This document shows positions 25,012 through 33,500 of a stretch of 50,674 nucleotides of DNA, in pieces (within the stretch, counting starts at the first letter, position 1; each line of letters opens with the position of its first letter). The notes under the pieces were generated by a model. It did no database searches. It was not told the origin of the DNA and worked only from the letters and a program-made list of their open reading frames with translations. The translations under genes were made by a program, and so were the position numbers. This DNA comes from a bacterium (lineage in GTDB: Bacteria; Chlamydiota; Chlamydiia; Chlamydiales; SM23-39), in assembly GCA_021780355.1 (NCBI GenBank), contig JAJXYX010000039.1, forward strand, positions 1-50,674. Reading direction: 5' to 3'.

Positions 25012-25100
25012 CGGAAATATAATGGTAGATATTGACCCCCTAGACCTAGTTAAAAGCACTCCATTGAGGTGTTTTGGGGAAGAGGCTCAGGATCAGCTGG
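25012..25100. repeat. 89-base repeat, copy 1
   Basis: This block (CGGAAATATAATGGTAGATA ... AGGATCAGCTGG) recurs in the same orientation at 44503-44591 with 5 mismatches in 89 and no gaps. Sequence on both sides differs between copies. It contains a short ORF beginning at ATG that stays open in both copies (IDPLDLVKS and RCFGEE shared), but the ends of that ORF differ. It may be the edge of a degraded mobile element or a mobile non-coding unit. Confidence 0.8.
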
Positions 25101-25161
25101 TTAAGTTTGAGTGAATAGCAAGGAATATTGTAAGTACTTCGTAATAAATGGGTTGCGTGTT

Positions 25162-25434
25162 TTAATCTTCGTAGTCGGGATCGCCGGGGACTTTTCCGAA
25201 ATTTCGGATCGTTTTTCGTGCCTTTTCATTGTCTTTCGAGATCTGGCTGCTGACCCCTTTCAAGATGCAGTCCCAGAGTTTTTTTGTCTGTTCGGCGTCA
25301 AAGCTCATGCCTAAAAAAGTCATAGGTTGGTACTGAAACCCTCCAGTCATGGAGTGGTCCGCCAAGGGGGAGGGGGAATCTGGCTGCGCTGAGGAGCTGA
25401 TGTGGGATGGGTCGGGAGTAGTGGGGATTGACAT
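25162..25434 (-). CDS. small conserved-looking hypothetical protein
   Basis: A 90-residue protein. The first 35 residues are rich in Pro, Ser and Thr and look disordered. The second half (MTFLGMSFDAEQTKKLWDCI, then KDNEKARKTIRNFGK) is an amphipathic helical region ending in an acidic tail (DPDYED). I recall similar short helical proteins in other environmental Chlamydiae but cannot name a family. There is no signal peptide. GGTAATT precedes the ATG, a weak ribosome site. It is divergent from hemA. The Ser/Pro-rich N-terminus would suit a type III secretion substrate or chaperone partner, which is speculation. Confidence 0.6.
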   Translation of the reverse strand: MSIPTTPDPSHISSSAQPDSPSPLADHSMTGGFQYQPMTFLGMSFDAEQTKKLWDCILKGVSSQISKDNEKARKTIRNFGKVPGDPDYED

Positions 25435-25578
25435 AATTACCTATAACACTCTTTCCCTAGTATAAAGAAGTACAGAGGCATCTTGCAATAGCTTTGCAAA
25501 AGATTGGAAATTTTTTGCGACGGAGATTACAGTCGAATCGAAAGCCAATTCTTGACTAGTCAAAAGGGGCGTGGGGAA

Positions 25579-26631
25579 ATGTTGCGGCTGCTGGGTGATT
25601 CTTGTGTCTTGCAAGTTGGCGTATTGGGCATTAGTTTTAAAACAGCGGATCTGGGTCTAAGAGAAGCTGTAGCGAGAGGAGTGTCTTTTTTATCAGGAGA
25701 AAAGGGGCTTTTTTTTCGCTGTCCAACTGTGATATTATCGACATGCAATCGAACGGAAATATATTTTTCCGGAGACGATCTCGCTTCGATCCATAGCGAT
25801 TTATTAGCTTGGCTTCGCTCCTTGATCCAAGAGTCTTTTGAACATCGGCTGTATTCCTATTTTGGCATTGATTGTTTTGTTCATCTTTGTAAGGTGGCCT
25901 CAGGCCTCGATAGCGCTGTCATTGCGGAGACGGAAATTCAGAGGCAAGTAAAAACTGCCTATTTGCAAACTGCTCAATATTTATCTTTGCCTTCAGCATT
26001 GCATTATATATTTCAAAAAGCCTTGAAAGTGGGCAAAGAGATGAGAAATCGGTTTCCTTTGCACAAAGGATCTTGCTCGCTTTTCAGCGCGATATGGCGT
26101 CTTTCCTTGGATTTTTTTCAAGATCGTCTTCCTCAGCATGTTCTTTTTGTAGGCTATTCTGAGCTTAACCGTTTATTGATTCCCTGTTTTCAGCGAAGAG
26201 GGATACGAAAAATGGCTCTTTGTACGAACAAACCTGATTCTATTCAACTTCCTCATGTTTCTGTCGCGGGGAGAGAGGTGCTGTCCTCATGGCATGCTTT
26301 CGATCTCATTCTTTGCGCTAGCAAGGCGGGAGAATATCTGATTAAAGGTTTTGGCATGCCAGGACGTCTTGTATTTGATTTAAGCGTGCCGCGCAATGTT
26401 GATCCTTGCGTAGGGCAGTTGTCACAGCTTTACAATATGGAGCAGGTCAATGCATATATTGAAAGCCATCGTCAACAGCATGTCGTTCATTTGAGAGAAA
26501 GCGAGGAATTTTTAAGAAATTACGTTCTCGATTTGGCTCGTATCTATAAGAATAAACAAAGATCTTTTTATCCTCAGGGGCTTTGCTCTATACCTGAGGT
26601 AATTGAAAATTTGGCCGCTAGGCGGGATTGA
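25579..26631 (+). CDS. hemA: glutamyl-tRNA reductase
   Basis: A 350-residue enzyme that reduces glutamyl-tRNA to glutamate-1-semialdehyde, the first committed step of haem synthesis. The catalytic cysteine is Cys56 in ILSTCNRTEIYF, the family signature. Further blocks are VASGLDSAVIAETEIQRQVK and the NADPH-domain segment LFVGYSELNR, where the usual GxGxxG loop is altered. The protein is shorter than E. coli HemA (418), as in Chlamydia, because the C-terminal dimerisation helix is reduced. ATG 25579 follows GGGGCG and fits the family; an in-frame start at 25504 would add 25 unusual residues. As in C. trachomatis it lies near the rluD/KH pair, but the gyrase-like genes I recall between them are absent here. 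Confidence 0.9.
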   Translation: MLRLLGDSCVLQVGVLGISFKTADLGLREAVARGVSFLSGEKGLFFRCPTVILSTCNRTEIYFSGDDLASIHSDLLAWLRSLIQESFEHRLYSYFGIDCFVHLCKVASGLDSAVIAETEIQRQVKTAYLQTAQYLSLPSALHYIFQKALKVGKEMRNRFPLHKGSCSLFSAIWRLSLDFFQDRLPQHVLFVGYSELNRLLIPCFQRRGIRKMALCTNKPDSIQLPHVSVAGREVLSSWHAFDLILCASKAGEYLIKGFGMPGRLVFDLSVPRNVDPCVGQLSQLYNMEQVNAYIESHRQQHVVHLRESEEFLRNYVLDLARIYKNKQRSFYPQGLCSIPEVIENLAARRD

Positions 26632-26688
26632 AAGCTGTCAACAATCGATTTTTAGCGCTTTGACTTGTTTAGCGGCCAAATTTTCAAT
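26602..26688. repeat. 19-base perfect inverted repeat at the end of hemA
   Basis: ATTGAAAATTTGGCCGCTA (26602-26620) is perfectly inverted at 26670-26688, with a 49-base loop; further bases on the outer side also match with one mismatch. The left arm encodes the last residues of HemA (VIENLAA). The right arm encodes the same residues on the opposite strand. It may act as a bidirectional terminator for the two convergent genes, but the loop is long and no T-run follows, so it may be an inverted duplication. Confidence 0.6.
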
Positions 26689-26719
26689 CACCTTGGATAT
26701 AAAAATTCTTAAAAGGCTT

Positions 26720-28447
26720 TCATTGAAAAAAACCTTCGTATATTTCAAGTTGTTCTTTGGGCGTGCAGGCGCCATTGAGGGTGATGGAAGGGATCTGGAT
26801 GGAATAGGACCACTGCTTGTTAGAGAAGGAAACCTTCCACTTGACCACAAATTCTCCTTTTTCATTTTCATTTTGCAAGACGTTGTAAAGGACTGTTTGA
26901 ATGGTGGTAAAATCTCCTTGGGCTGGAGAAAAAAATTCGCAGGTAGGATTTCTTTGCGGCTTCATGTATTTAATTTTGTATTTTTTAGATAGAGATTTTG
27001 TGATGTGGAGAATCGTATGATGTGCATGAGAAAAAAAGGAAAACGAACCTGCTTGAAGCATGAGTAATAAAAATTTGGGATCAGGATGTTTGATGTTGGG
27101 TATTTCGTTTTCCTGGATATTTCTTAAAGTAAGAGCTAGGGCTTCATCATTTGTATTATAAAATCCCTGGCTTCTTGCAAGGGAGCGAAGCAGGCTGCGG
27201 AAAAAAATCAATGAAGCATCTTCTTGCAGGTTCGCGGCCGCATCGATTTGCAGAGGGAGATTATCAATCCATATGGAGATGAGGGGAGTGAGGTTCTCAG
27301 AAGGGAAGAGAGAGCGTTTGACTTGAAAAAGATCTGTTTGCTGCACTGGATGAATTTCTCCAATCGGGGAAAAGATGTTTTGTTCTAAAGCGCGTTTAAG
27401 CAAGGTTAGCTTTTGGATTTCTTTCCGCATTTTTTTATCTTCTATAGAAGGAATGCAGGTGAGATATTGAGTCATTTCTTGCCAGAGTATGTCCCATTTT
27501 TCTTTTTTTGGTTTTTTCTGGGCGGGAAGATGTTGCAAGCGATGAGCGAGAAAAGCGCTAGCGAGAGAATAGATTTTATTTTCTAAAATTTCTCCCTCAG
27601 AAAGCTCATGAAGCGGCACACAAAAGAGGGCAAGAGCTGCTGAAACTGAAAAAAAGGCTGTTTTGGGGGAGTTTTGTTGTTCATCCAAAGCTCTAGGGCT
27701 GCTTTTATCTTTGGTGAAATGGACGGTTTTTATTTCATTCAACTCCTCTTTCGAGGTGTCATGCGCAGCGAAAGACGTTTTCAGCAGTGATAGCGCTTCT
27801 TGTCTCTCTTCGTAGTTTAATTTTTTGATTTGTAATTGCAGTGCGTAATTGGGGCGCAGCTTGATGTTATCGAGACAATAAGGGTAAAGCTCTTGTAGGA
27901 GATAAGAGAAAAAAAGGCAGTCGATTCCATGGAGATAGAGATTTAAATGAGTTCTTCTTTCTTCGACAGCATGATAGAGTTGTTGCAAAATGTTTTGAAA
28001 AGAGCTGACATATTTCGTTGTATCTGGAGTTGGAAAATGAACTGAATGGCTTGAGATGAATTTTTTATGGTGTTGATTTTCTTCCTTTTCAAGGGGAGGT
28101 AAAACAACTTTTTCTTCGCTGGGCCTTTGATGTAGATGTAAAGTTAATACATGTTGATCTGTGAAAATTTTTTTTACTTTTCTGGAGAGTGAAAGTAGTG
28201 GTTTAAATAATTCTGCTTCCTCTTTTGTGCAAGAAATTTGCAGGAGGATGCTGTTGGTTTCTTCTATTTGGTTTTGCAGGTGCTCGAATTTTCTCATTGT
28301 CCAACCTTGCATCAGCCGATGGCGGGTAATGGCGCTAGGAAGAAATGGAGAAAAACTGGTTAAATCGATAGGAGGTTCTGCCAGTGTGTCTGACTGAGAA
28401 AAATGAAGACCTGCCATTGTATGGCAAGGAGAAGGGGTTGCTGCCAT
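26720..28447 (-). CDS. large hypothetical protein
   Basis: A 575-residue protein that I do not recognise. It is rich in Leu, Gln, Glu and Lys and appears mostly helical, with a likely coiled coil near residues 50-75 (MRKFEHLQNQIEETNSILLQ). There is no signal peptide and no clear membrane span; the C-terminus contains strand-like stretches (VVKWKVSFSNKQWSYSIQIP). It has several Cys and His residues but no evident metal motif. It lies downstream of asnS on the same strand, separated by a strong hairpin that abuts its ATG. The lack of domains and its position among conserved genes suggest a Chlamydiae-specific protein. A host-interaction role is possible but unsupported. Confidence 0.65.
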   Translation of the reverse strand: MAATPSPCHTMAGLHFSQSDTLAEPPIDLTSFSPFLPSAITRHRLMQGWTMRKFEHLQNQIEETNSILLQISCTKEEAELFKPLLSLSRKVKKIFTDQHVLTLHLHQRPSEEKVVLPPLEKEENQHHKKFISSHSVHFPTPDTTKYVSSFQNILQQLYHAVEERRTHLNLYLHGIDCLFFSYLLQELYPYCLDNIKLRPNYALQLQIKKLNYEERQEALSLLKTSFAAHDTSKEELNEIKTVHFTKDKSSPRALDEQQNSPKTAFFSVSAALALFCVPLHELSEGEILENKIYSLASAFLAHRLQHLPAQKKPKKEKWDILWQEMTQYLTCIPSIEDKKMRKEIQKLTLLKRALEQNIFSPIGEIHPVQQTDLFQVKRSLFPSENLTPLISIWIDNLPLQIDAAANLQEDASLIFFRSLLRSLARSQGFYNTNDEALALTLRNIQENEIPNIKHPDPKFLLLMLQAGSFSFFSHAHHTILHITKSLSKKYKIKYMKPQRNPTCEFFSPAQGDFTTIQTVLYNVLQNENEKGEFVVKWKVSFSNKQWSYSIQIPSITLNGACTPKEQLEIYEGFFQ

Positions 28448-28482
28448 AAAGATTACCTAAATGTGGTTTTTAGGTAATCTTT
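28448..28482 (-). promoter_or_regulatory. strong hairpin directly abutting a start codon
   Basis: On the minus strand, AAAGATTACCTAAA and TTTAGGTAATCTTT form a perfect 14-base stem with a 7-base loop. The last base of the stem is next to the ATG at 28447. The only Shine-Dalgarno-like sequence (AGGT) lies within the right arm, so folding would hide it. It may be the asnS terminator, a translational control element of the downstream gene, or both. No T-run follows the stem beyond its own TTT. Confidence 0.6.
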
Positions 28483-28512
28483 GACAGATCTTTATATTAT
28501 TGCAAGATTTTT

Positions 28513-29889
28513 TTAAAAATCTGCGTGTCCTGGATAGCGAGGAAAGGGGATGACATCGCGAATGTTTTCCATTCCCGTTGCAAAAAGCACAAGTCTTTCA
28601 AAGCCCAGTCCAAATCCTGCATGAGGAACCGACCCAAATTCCCTTAATTCCAAATACCACCAGTAATCGTCTCGATTCAGGTTGTGCTCTTTCATCTTCT
28701 CTTCGAGCCGATCGAGTCGTTCCTCTCTTTGGGACCCTCCGATGATCTCCCCAATTTTAGGAACTAAAATGTCCATTGCAGCAACTGTTTTTCCGTCTGC
28801 ATTCGCTCTCATATAAAACGCTTTGATATCGGCTGGATAGTCGGTCAAAATCACCGGTTTTTTGCAATATTCTTCAGCCAAATAGCGCTCATGTTCCGAT
28901 TGGAGATCAATGCCCCAGCTCACAGGGAACTCAAATTGCTTGGGAGCTTTTTGCAAAATGGAAACAGCCTCTGTATAGGTCAAATGGACGAAAGGATTGT
29001 CTGCCACATGCTGCAAACGCTCCAGCAGTCCTTTTTCAATAAATTGATCAAAGAACGTCAAATCCTCTTTGCAGTGTTCCAAGATATAGCGGACGCAAAA
29101 TTTCAAATATCCCTCTGCGCACTCCATGTTCGCCTTTAAATCTGCAAACGCCATTTCAGGCTCGATCATCCAAAATTCAGCCAAGTGGCGCGAGGTATTT
29201 GAGTTTTCTGCGCGGAAAGTGGGCCCAAAAGTATAAATATCAGACAGAGCGCAAGCATAAATTTCTCCATTCAACTGCCCCGACACAGTAAGATAAGCGG
29301 CCTTGCCAAAAAAATCCTCTGCGTAATTATTCCCTTTTTCCAATGTAGTGACTCGGAACATCTCTCCTCCACCCTCGCAATCCGATCCCGTAATGACAGG
29401 AGTGTGAAGATACAAAAAGCCTTTTTGCTGAAAAAACAAATGGGTCGCAAAAGCCAATGCACTGCGCACTCGGCTAACTGCTCCTTGCGTATTCGTCCGA
29501 GGCCGCAAATGGGCAATGCTGCGGAGAAATTCAAAAGAGTGCCGCTTTTTTTGCAAAGGATAACGCGCGGGATCGCATAGTCCATACACAACAATCTCAT
29601 CCGCCTGCATCTCAAGCGCCTGATTCTTTCCAGGACTCTTCACCAAACGCCCCGTAACAGAAAGCGATGCCCCCGTCGTCAGTTTCGGCAAAACATCCGC
29701 ATAATCCGTCAAATTTCCAGCATCCGCCACAATCTGCAAATTCGCCAAACTCGAGCCATCATTGAGCTCAATAAAAGCAAACGATTTTTGGTCCCTAAGC
29801 GTGCGGACCCAACCGCAAACAGTGAGAGTCTTCCCCTCCAATGCTTCAGGATATTTACAGTGTAGAATGTCTTTTACCTTCGTACGCAT
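28513..29889 (-). CDS. asnS: asparaginyl-tRNA synthetase
   Basis: A 458-residue class IIb synthetase that charges tRNA-Asn directly with asparagine. An N-terminal OB-fold anticodon-binding domain ([23 protein letters not shown]) is followed by the class II core: motif 2 region ([24 protein letters not shown]) and motif 3 ([27 protein letters not shown]). The ending [10 protein letters not shown] is characteristic of AsnRS rather than AspRS. Size fits E. coli AsnRS (466). GAAGG precedes the ATG. As I recall, Chlamydiaceae lack this gene and make Asn-tRNA by amidation, so it is a useful marker of environmental Chlamydiae. Confidence 0.94.
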   Translation of the reverse strand: MRTKVKDILHCKYPEALEGKTLTVCGWVRTLRDQKSFAFIELNDGSSLANLQIVADAGNLTDYADVLPKLTTGASLSVTGRLVKSPGKNQALEMQADEIVVYGLCDPARYPLQKKRHSFEFLRSIAHLRPRTNTQGAVSRVRSALAFATHLFFQQKGFLYLHTPVITGSDCEGGGEMFRVTTLEKGNNYAEDFFGKAAYLTVSGQLNGEIYACALSDIYTFGPTFRAENSNTSRHLAEFWMIEPEMAFADLKANMECAEGYLKFCVRYILEHCKEDLTFFDQFIEKGLLERLQHVADNPFVHLTYTEAVSILQKAPKQFEFPVSWGIDLQSEHERYLAEEYCKKPVILTDYPADIKAFYMRANADGKTVAAMDILVPKIGEIIGGSQREERLDRLEEKMKEHNLNRDDYWWYLELREFGSVPHAGFGLGFERLVLFATGMENIRDVIPFPRYPGHADF

Positions 29890-29993
29890 ATTCGCCTTCT
29901 TTAAGTCACAAGAAAGGCCCCATTTTATCCACCCTAAACAAAAAAGTCACTGATTCTATGACTTCATCAAAAGAAATAGGATGCGCCTATTAT

Positions 29994-30197
29994 GGGGCTT
30001 TGCCCCAAGCCCCACCAAAGGACTGCGTCCTTTGGAAACCTATTTTTTTTAATGAAGCCAATAGCCAAATTTTCTTCCCTCGCACGATGCCCCCTTTTGG
30101 GGCATCGTGCGAGGGAAGAAAATTTGGCTATTGGCTCCATAAATCAAGGGGATTTTAAAGGGCGCCAGCCCTTTAATGGGGTTTGGGGCGAAGCGCC
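29994..30197. repeat. structured dispersed repeat, copy B, with a 38-base palindrome core
   Basis: About 204 bases filling most of the 314-base gap between nfo and asnS. The ends match copy A in layout: left GGGGCTTTGCCCC, AAGCCCC, AAAGGACTGCGTCCTTT; right TTAAAGGG...CCCTTTAA, GGGGTTTGGGGCGAAGCGCC. The core differs completely from copy A. Here it is a perfect palindrome with 38-base arms (30056-30093 and 30099-30136) around a 5-base loop. No ORF. The gap holds nothing else except a small hairpin at 29975-29991. Confidence 0.8.
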
Positions 30198-30203
30198 ATG
30201 GCG

Positions 30204-31052
30204 TTAGTGGGCGTATTTTTTGAGCAGAGCGATCTCTTTTTTCCAGCCGTCGAGGCCGACGGGGGTTTCGAGGTATTTGGGGAGGTATTTGAGTTTAGGG
30301 TGGGTCATGAGGAATTGGAAGCATTCGAGGCCGATTTCTCCTTCGCCGAGGCCTGCGTGGCGATCGACTTTTGAGCCGAGGGGTTTGAGAGAGTCGTTGA
30401 GGTGGAAGGCGAAGAGGTGCTTGAGACCGACGATGTCGTCGAACTGTTGAAGTGTTTTTTGCCAGGCCTTTTCTGTGCGGATGTCATAGCCGGCAGCGAA
30501 GATGTGGCAGGTATCAATGCAAACGCCGATGGGGATTTTGCGATGAACGGCGTGGAGAATGGAGGCTAGGTGCTCGAAGCGGTAGCCGACGCTTGTGCCT
30601 TGGCCTGCTGTGGTTTCGAGAAGAAGGCGAGTCGAGCCTTGGTGGAGGAGTTTTTCCATTTCGAGAAGAGAGGAGATGATGGTTTCGATGCATTGCTCTT
30701 CTGAACTTCCTGTGGCAGCTCCTGGGTGAAAGTTTAAATAGGGGATCTTGAGAAGGTGGCATCTTTCGATTTCATCTCGGAAGGTTTGCTTGCTTTTTTC
30801 GAGAGATTCTGGAGAGGGGGAGCCGAGATTAATTAAATAGCTGTCGTGGCTCATGATCTCTTGAATGCCAGTTTCGTCTAAGGCTTTTTCCCAAAGGGCG
30901 ATTTCGTCTTCCGTAATTTTGCGGCCTTTCCATTGCTTTTGATTGCTGGTGAAGAGTTGGATAGTGGTGGCTCCAATGTCTCTGCCTTCGTAGAGGGCAT
31001 TTTGAGATCCGCCGGCAGCGGAAGTGTGAGCGCCGACTAAAATTGTTTTCAT
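30204..31052 (-). CDS. nfo: endonuclease IV (AP endonuclease)
   Basis: A 282-residue zinc enzyme of base-excision repair that cuts DNA 5' to abasic sites. The TIM-barrel signatures are present: GAHTSAAGG at the start, NFHPGAATG and LLETTAGQG with metal ligands, CIDTCHIFAAGYD, and HLNDSLKPLGSKVDRHAGLGEG. The length is typical (about 280-290). ATG 31052 follows AGAGG and matches the family start (MKTILVGAHTS); the ATG at 31097 adds an unrelated tail. Divergent from murJ. This nfo/murJ/rpsD neighbourhood is also found in C. trachomatis (CT624-CT626 from memory). Confidence 0.96.
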   Translation of the reverse strand: MKTILVGAHTSAAGGSQNALYEGRDIGATTIQLFTSNQKQWKGRKITEDEIALWEKALDETGIQEIMSHDSYLINLGSPSPESLEKSKQTFRDEIERCHLLKIPYLNFHPGAATGSSEEQCIETIISSLLEMEKLLHQGSTRLLLETTAGQGTSVGYRFEHLASILHAVHRKIPIGVCIDTCHIFAAGYDIRTEKAWQKTLQQFDDIVGLKHLFAFHLNDSLKPLGSKVDRHAGLGEGEIGLECFQFLMTHPKLKYLPKYLETPVGLDGWKKEIALLKKYAH

Positions 31053-31136
31053 AAAAAAACCTCTGAGATTTCTTGGGTACACTATAGTCTGCGGCATTCA
31101 ATTTACAAAAGAAGAAAGATCTCCTATGCTGGATGC

Positions 31137-32678
31137 ATGGATACGGTGCATACGATTCTTCGTTCGGCGAAATATTTTTTTTGTGCGACGTGCTTGAGTA
31201 GAGTCAGTGGATTTTGCCGCGATATGGCCATGGCATTTTGTTTTGGCGGTTCGGCGGAGGTGGCGGCTTTTTTGGTGGCCTTTCGGCTGGCTAATTTATT
31301 TCGCCGTATGCTTGGCGAAGGGAATTTGCAAGCGGGTTTTATTCCGCAGTTTGAATCTTTTCGGCAAGAGAGTTTTGCCAAAGCAGTCCATTTTTATCGG
31401 GAAGCCGCTTTATTTTTAGCTCTTGTAAGCAGCGCAGTTGTGGTGGGATGCGAGGGGCTTTTATGGCTCGTGTTTGATTGGCTCAGTCCCTCTTGGCAAG
31501 AGATTGCGAAATTGACCATGTGGATGCTTCCGGGGCTTTTGTTTATTTGCCTTTCGGGGTTAAATCAAGCTCTTTTGCAAAGCCAGAAAAAATATTTTTG
31601 GCCGGCTCTCACTCCGATTGTGTTCAATGGCGTGTGGATCTTGGCGGCGATGATCTCTCAAAATATGCTGACCTTGTCGATTTGGGTGACGGTCGGATGC
31701 GCTATGCAATGGATGATTTCTTCGCTGCAAGTGAAAAAAGAGTTTTCTTCTCTAGAAAGGCAAAAAAGGCGTTGGTTTTCTCTCTCTTGCCGCGAACTGA
31801 TTCGCCTGATGACGCTAGGGCTCCTTGGGATTGCTGCTGTGCAAATCAATAGCGCTTTAGATGCGATTTTTGCTCGGATTGCAGATTTGTCGGGGCCAGT
31901 GTATTTGTGGTATGCGATCAGAGTGCAGCAGCTTCCTTTGGCTTTATTTGGTCTGGCTTTATCCGGTGCTGTTTTGCCGCCGCTTTCCCGTGCGATTCGA
32001 AGCGGGGACAGCGCTCGATTTTACGAGTTTCTCCACTCTTCTCTGCGCCGCAGCGCAGTCTTGATCATCCCTTCCGCCTTTGGGCTTATTGCGCTCGGCG
32101 GGGCGGGGCTGAATGTGCTTTACGGCCACGGTCATTTTCATCTGCAAGATGTGCAAAATACATTAGTGTGTTTGTGGGCTTACGCAATAGGGCTCGTTCC
32201 TTCGGTTGGAGTGTTGCTGTTATCGCAGGCCTTTTACGCACAAAAAATGTATTGGGTTCCGGCTCGCTCCTCTTTATATGCTGTAGCTCTCAATATTTTA
32301 CTGAACGCTGTATTTGTGTTTGGCTTTGGCTGGGGTTCTGCAAGCATTGCTTTGGCTACGAGCGTAAGTTCGATCCTGAATTGCTATCAGCTCGCCCGAG
32401 CGCTTGCGGGTAGTTTTGATCTTTCTTTGTTGAAACTCTCTTTTAGATTGGCTCTTGCCTCTCTTCTGTCGACAGCTTTGTGTCTTTTTGTTCAGTACGC
32501 CGTATTTCAAGGTCTCGCTCTGAGCGGATGGGGACAGGGGATGCAGCTTGCCGTAATGAGTCTTCTTTATTTAGGCGGTTTTGCCGGGCTGGTGCATCTG
32601 CTATCTATTCATGAAGTATGGGAGACTTTGGGTCTTCGAGAGCATTCCCCGACGGAAAGCCGGGGAAATCTATCTTAA
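31137..32678 (+). CDS. murJ: lipid II flippase MurJ (MviN)
   Basis: A 513-residue integral membrane protein of the MOP flippase superfamily, with about 14 helices. It moves the peptidoglycan precursor lipid II across the inner membrane. Typical features are the N-terminal TCLSRVSGFCRDMAMAFCFG, followed by FRLANLFRRMLGEGNLQAGFIPQF (matches the MurJ [22 protein letters not shown] pattern), and the conserved LFGLALSGAVLPPLSR block. Chlamydiae make a peptidoglycan ring at division, and MurJ serves that pathway. Length equals E. coli MurJ (511). Divergent from nfo and convergent with rpsD, with only 3 bases between stops. Confidence 0.95.
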   Translation: MDTVHTILRSAKYFFCATCLSRVSGFCRDMAMAFCFGGSAEVAAFLVAFRLANLFRRMLGEGNLQAGFIPQFESFRQESFAKAVHFYREAALFLALVSSAVVVGCEGLLWLVFDWLSPSWQEIAKLTMWMLPGLLFICLSGLNQALLQSQKKYFWPALTPIVFNGVWILAAMISQNMLTLSIWVTVGCAMQWMISSLQVKKEFSSLERQKRRWFSLSCRELIRLMTLGLLGIAAVQINSALDAIFARIADLSGPVYLWYAIRVQQLPLALFGLALSGAVLPPLSRAIRSGDSARFYEFLHSSLRRSAVLIIPSAFGLIALGGAGLNVLYGHGHFHLQDVQNTLVCLWAYAIGLVPSVGVLLLSQAFYAQKMYWVPARSSLYAVALNILLNAVFVFGFGWGSASIALATSVSSILNCYQLARALAGSFDLSLLKLSFRLALASLLSTALCLFVQYAVFQGLALSGWGQGMQLAVMSLLYLGGFAGLVHLLSIHEVWETLGLREHSPTESRGNLS

Positions 32679-32681
32679 TTC

Positions 32682-33302
32682 TTAAGAAGAGTGCGACAAG
32701 AATTCGCAAACGAGAGGAATATTGACAGGTAAAGGAAGAGGGATCTGGTCCATGTGGGGAACAGAAACTAATTTACCGGAAAACTTATCTTCTTCGAGAG
32801 AGAAATACTCAGGGATGTCGCGGCTTGCGTACTCTTGAGAAATTTGAATTGCCTTAATTTGGCGGGAAGCTGGTTTTACGGAAACTAACATGCCAGGTTT
32901 TACGAGGAAGGAGCGTCTGTCGACTTTTTTTCCGTTGACTTGGATGTGGCCGTGGGACACGAGCTGCTGGGCAGCAAAAATGCTAGGAGCGAGGCGCAGG
33001 CGGTAGACAACGTTGTCTAGACGGCACTCGAGTTGCTCCATCAGGTGGTGGGCCGTATTGCCAGGCATAATGAGCGCCTTTTTATAGGCATTCACGAGCT
33101 GCTTTTGGCTGAGCATGCCATAAATAGCTTTGAGTTTTTGACGTTCTTCGAGCTGAACGCCGAAGTCTGATTTTTTCTTCCGTTTGGCTCCGTGCACCCC
33201 GGGAGGGTTTTGCTTGTGGAGCATTGGATTGCGCGCTTTGCCGAAAATGTTGGCCGAAAATCTGCGGGCAACACGATTTTTTGGTCCTCTGTAACGAGCC
33301 AT
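32682..33302 (-). CDS. rpsD: 30S ribosomal protein S4
   Basis: A 206-residue ribosomal protein that starts assembly of the 30S body. The N-terminus (MARYRGPKNRVARR) and S4 RNA-binding domain (MEQLECRLDNVVYRLRLAPSIFAAQQLVSHGHIQVNGKKV) are typical, and the length matches (206 in E. coli). It usually lies with rpsM/rpsK/rpoA, but here as in Chlamydia it stands alone beside nfo/murJ. GGAG is located 6 bases before the ATG. Confidence 0.98.
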   Translation of the reverse strand: MARYRGPKNRVARRFSANIFGKARNPMLHKQNPPGVHGAKRKKKSDFGVQLEERQKLKAIYGMLSQKQLVNAYKKALIMPGNTAHHLMEQLECRLDNVVYRLRLAPSIFAAQQLVSHGHIQVNGKKVDRRSFLVKPGMLVSVKPASRQIKAIQISQEYASRDIPEYFSLEEDKFSGKLVSVPHMDQIPLPLPVNIPLVCEFLSHSS

Positions 33303-33500
33303 TGTTTCTCCGATTGGTTCGAACTAAAGGAAGACAGTGTATCTAAGAATTGATTTTCTGACCAGGGGGTTTTGATTTTTTTTGTCTTGTCTAGCATTTT
33401 TTTGAAAAAAACAGCCCCTCCAGAAGATTATACCGACGATAGCTGTCTTGCTGTAAAAACTTCTCTGGTGTATCCTTCATGCTTTTTGGGGGAGCGGCGC

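Noticed and set aside
26638-26871. 77-residue minus-strand ORF whose C-terminus repeats the HemA ending
   Set aside because: It lies mostly within the larger 575-residue gene on the same strand in another frame; the resemblance comes from the inverted repeat and is reported as such.
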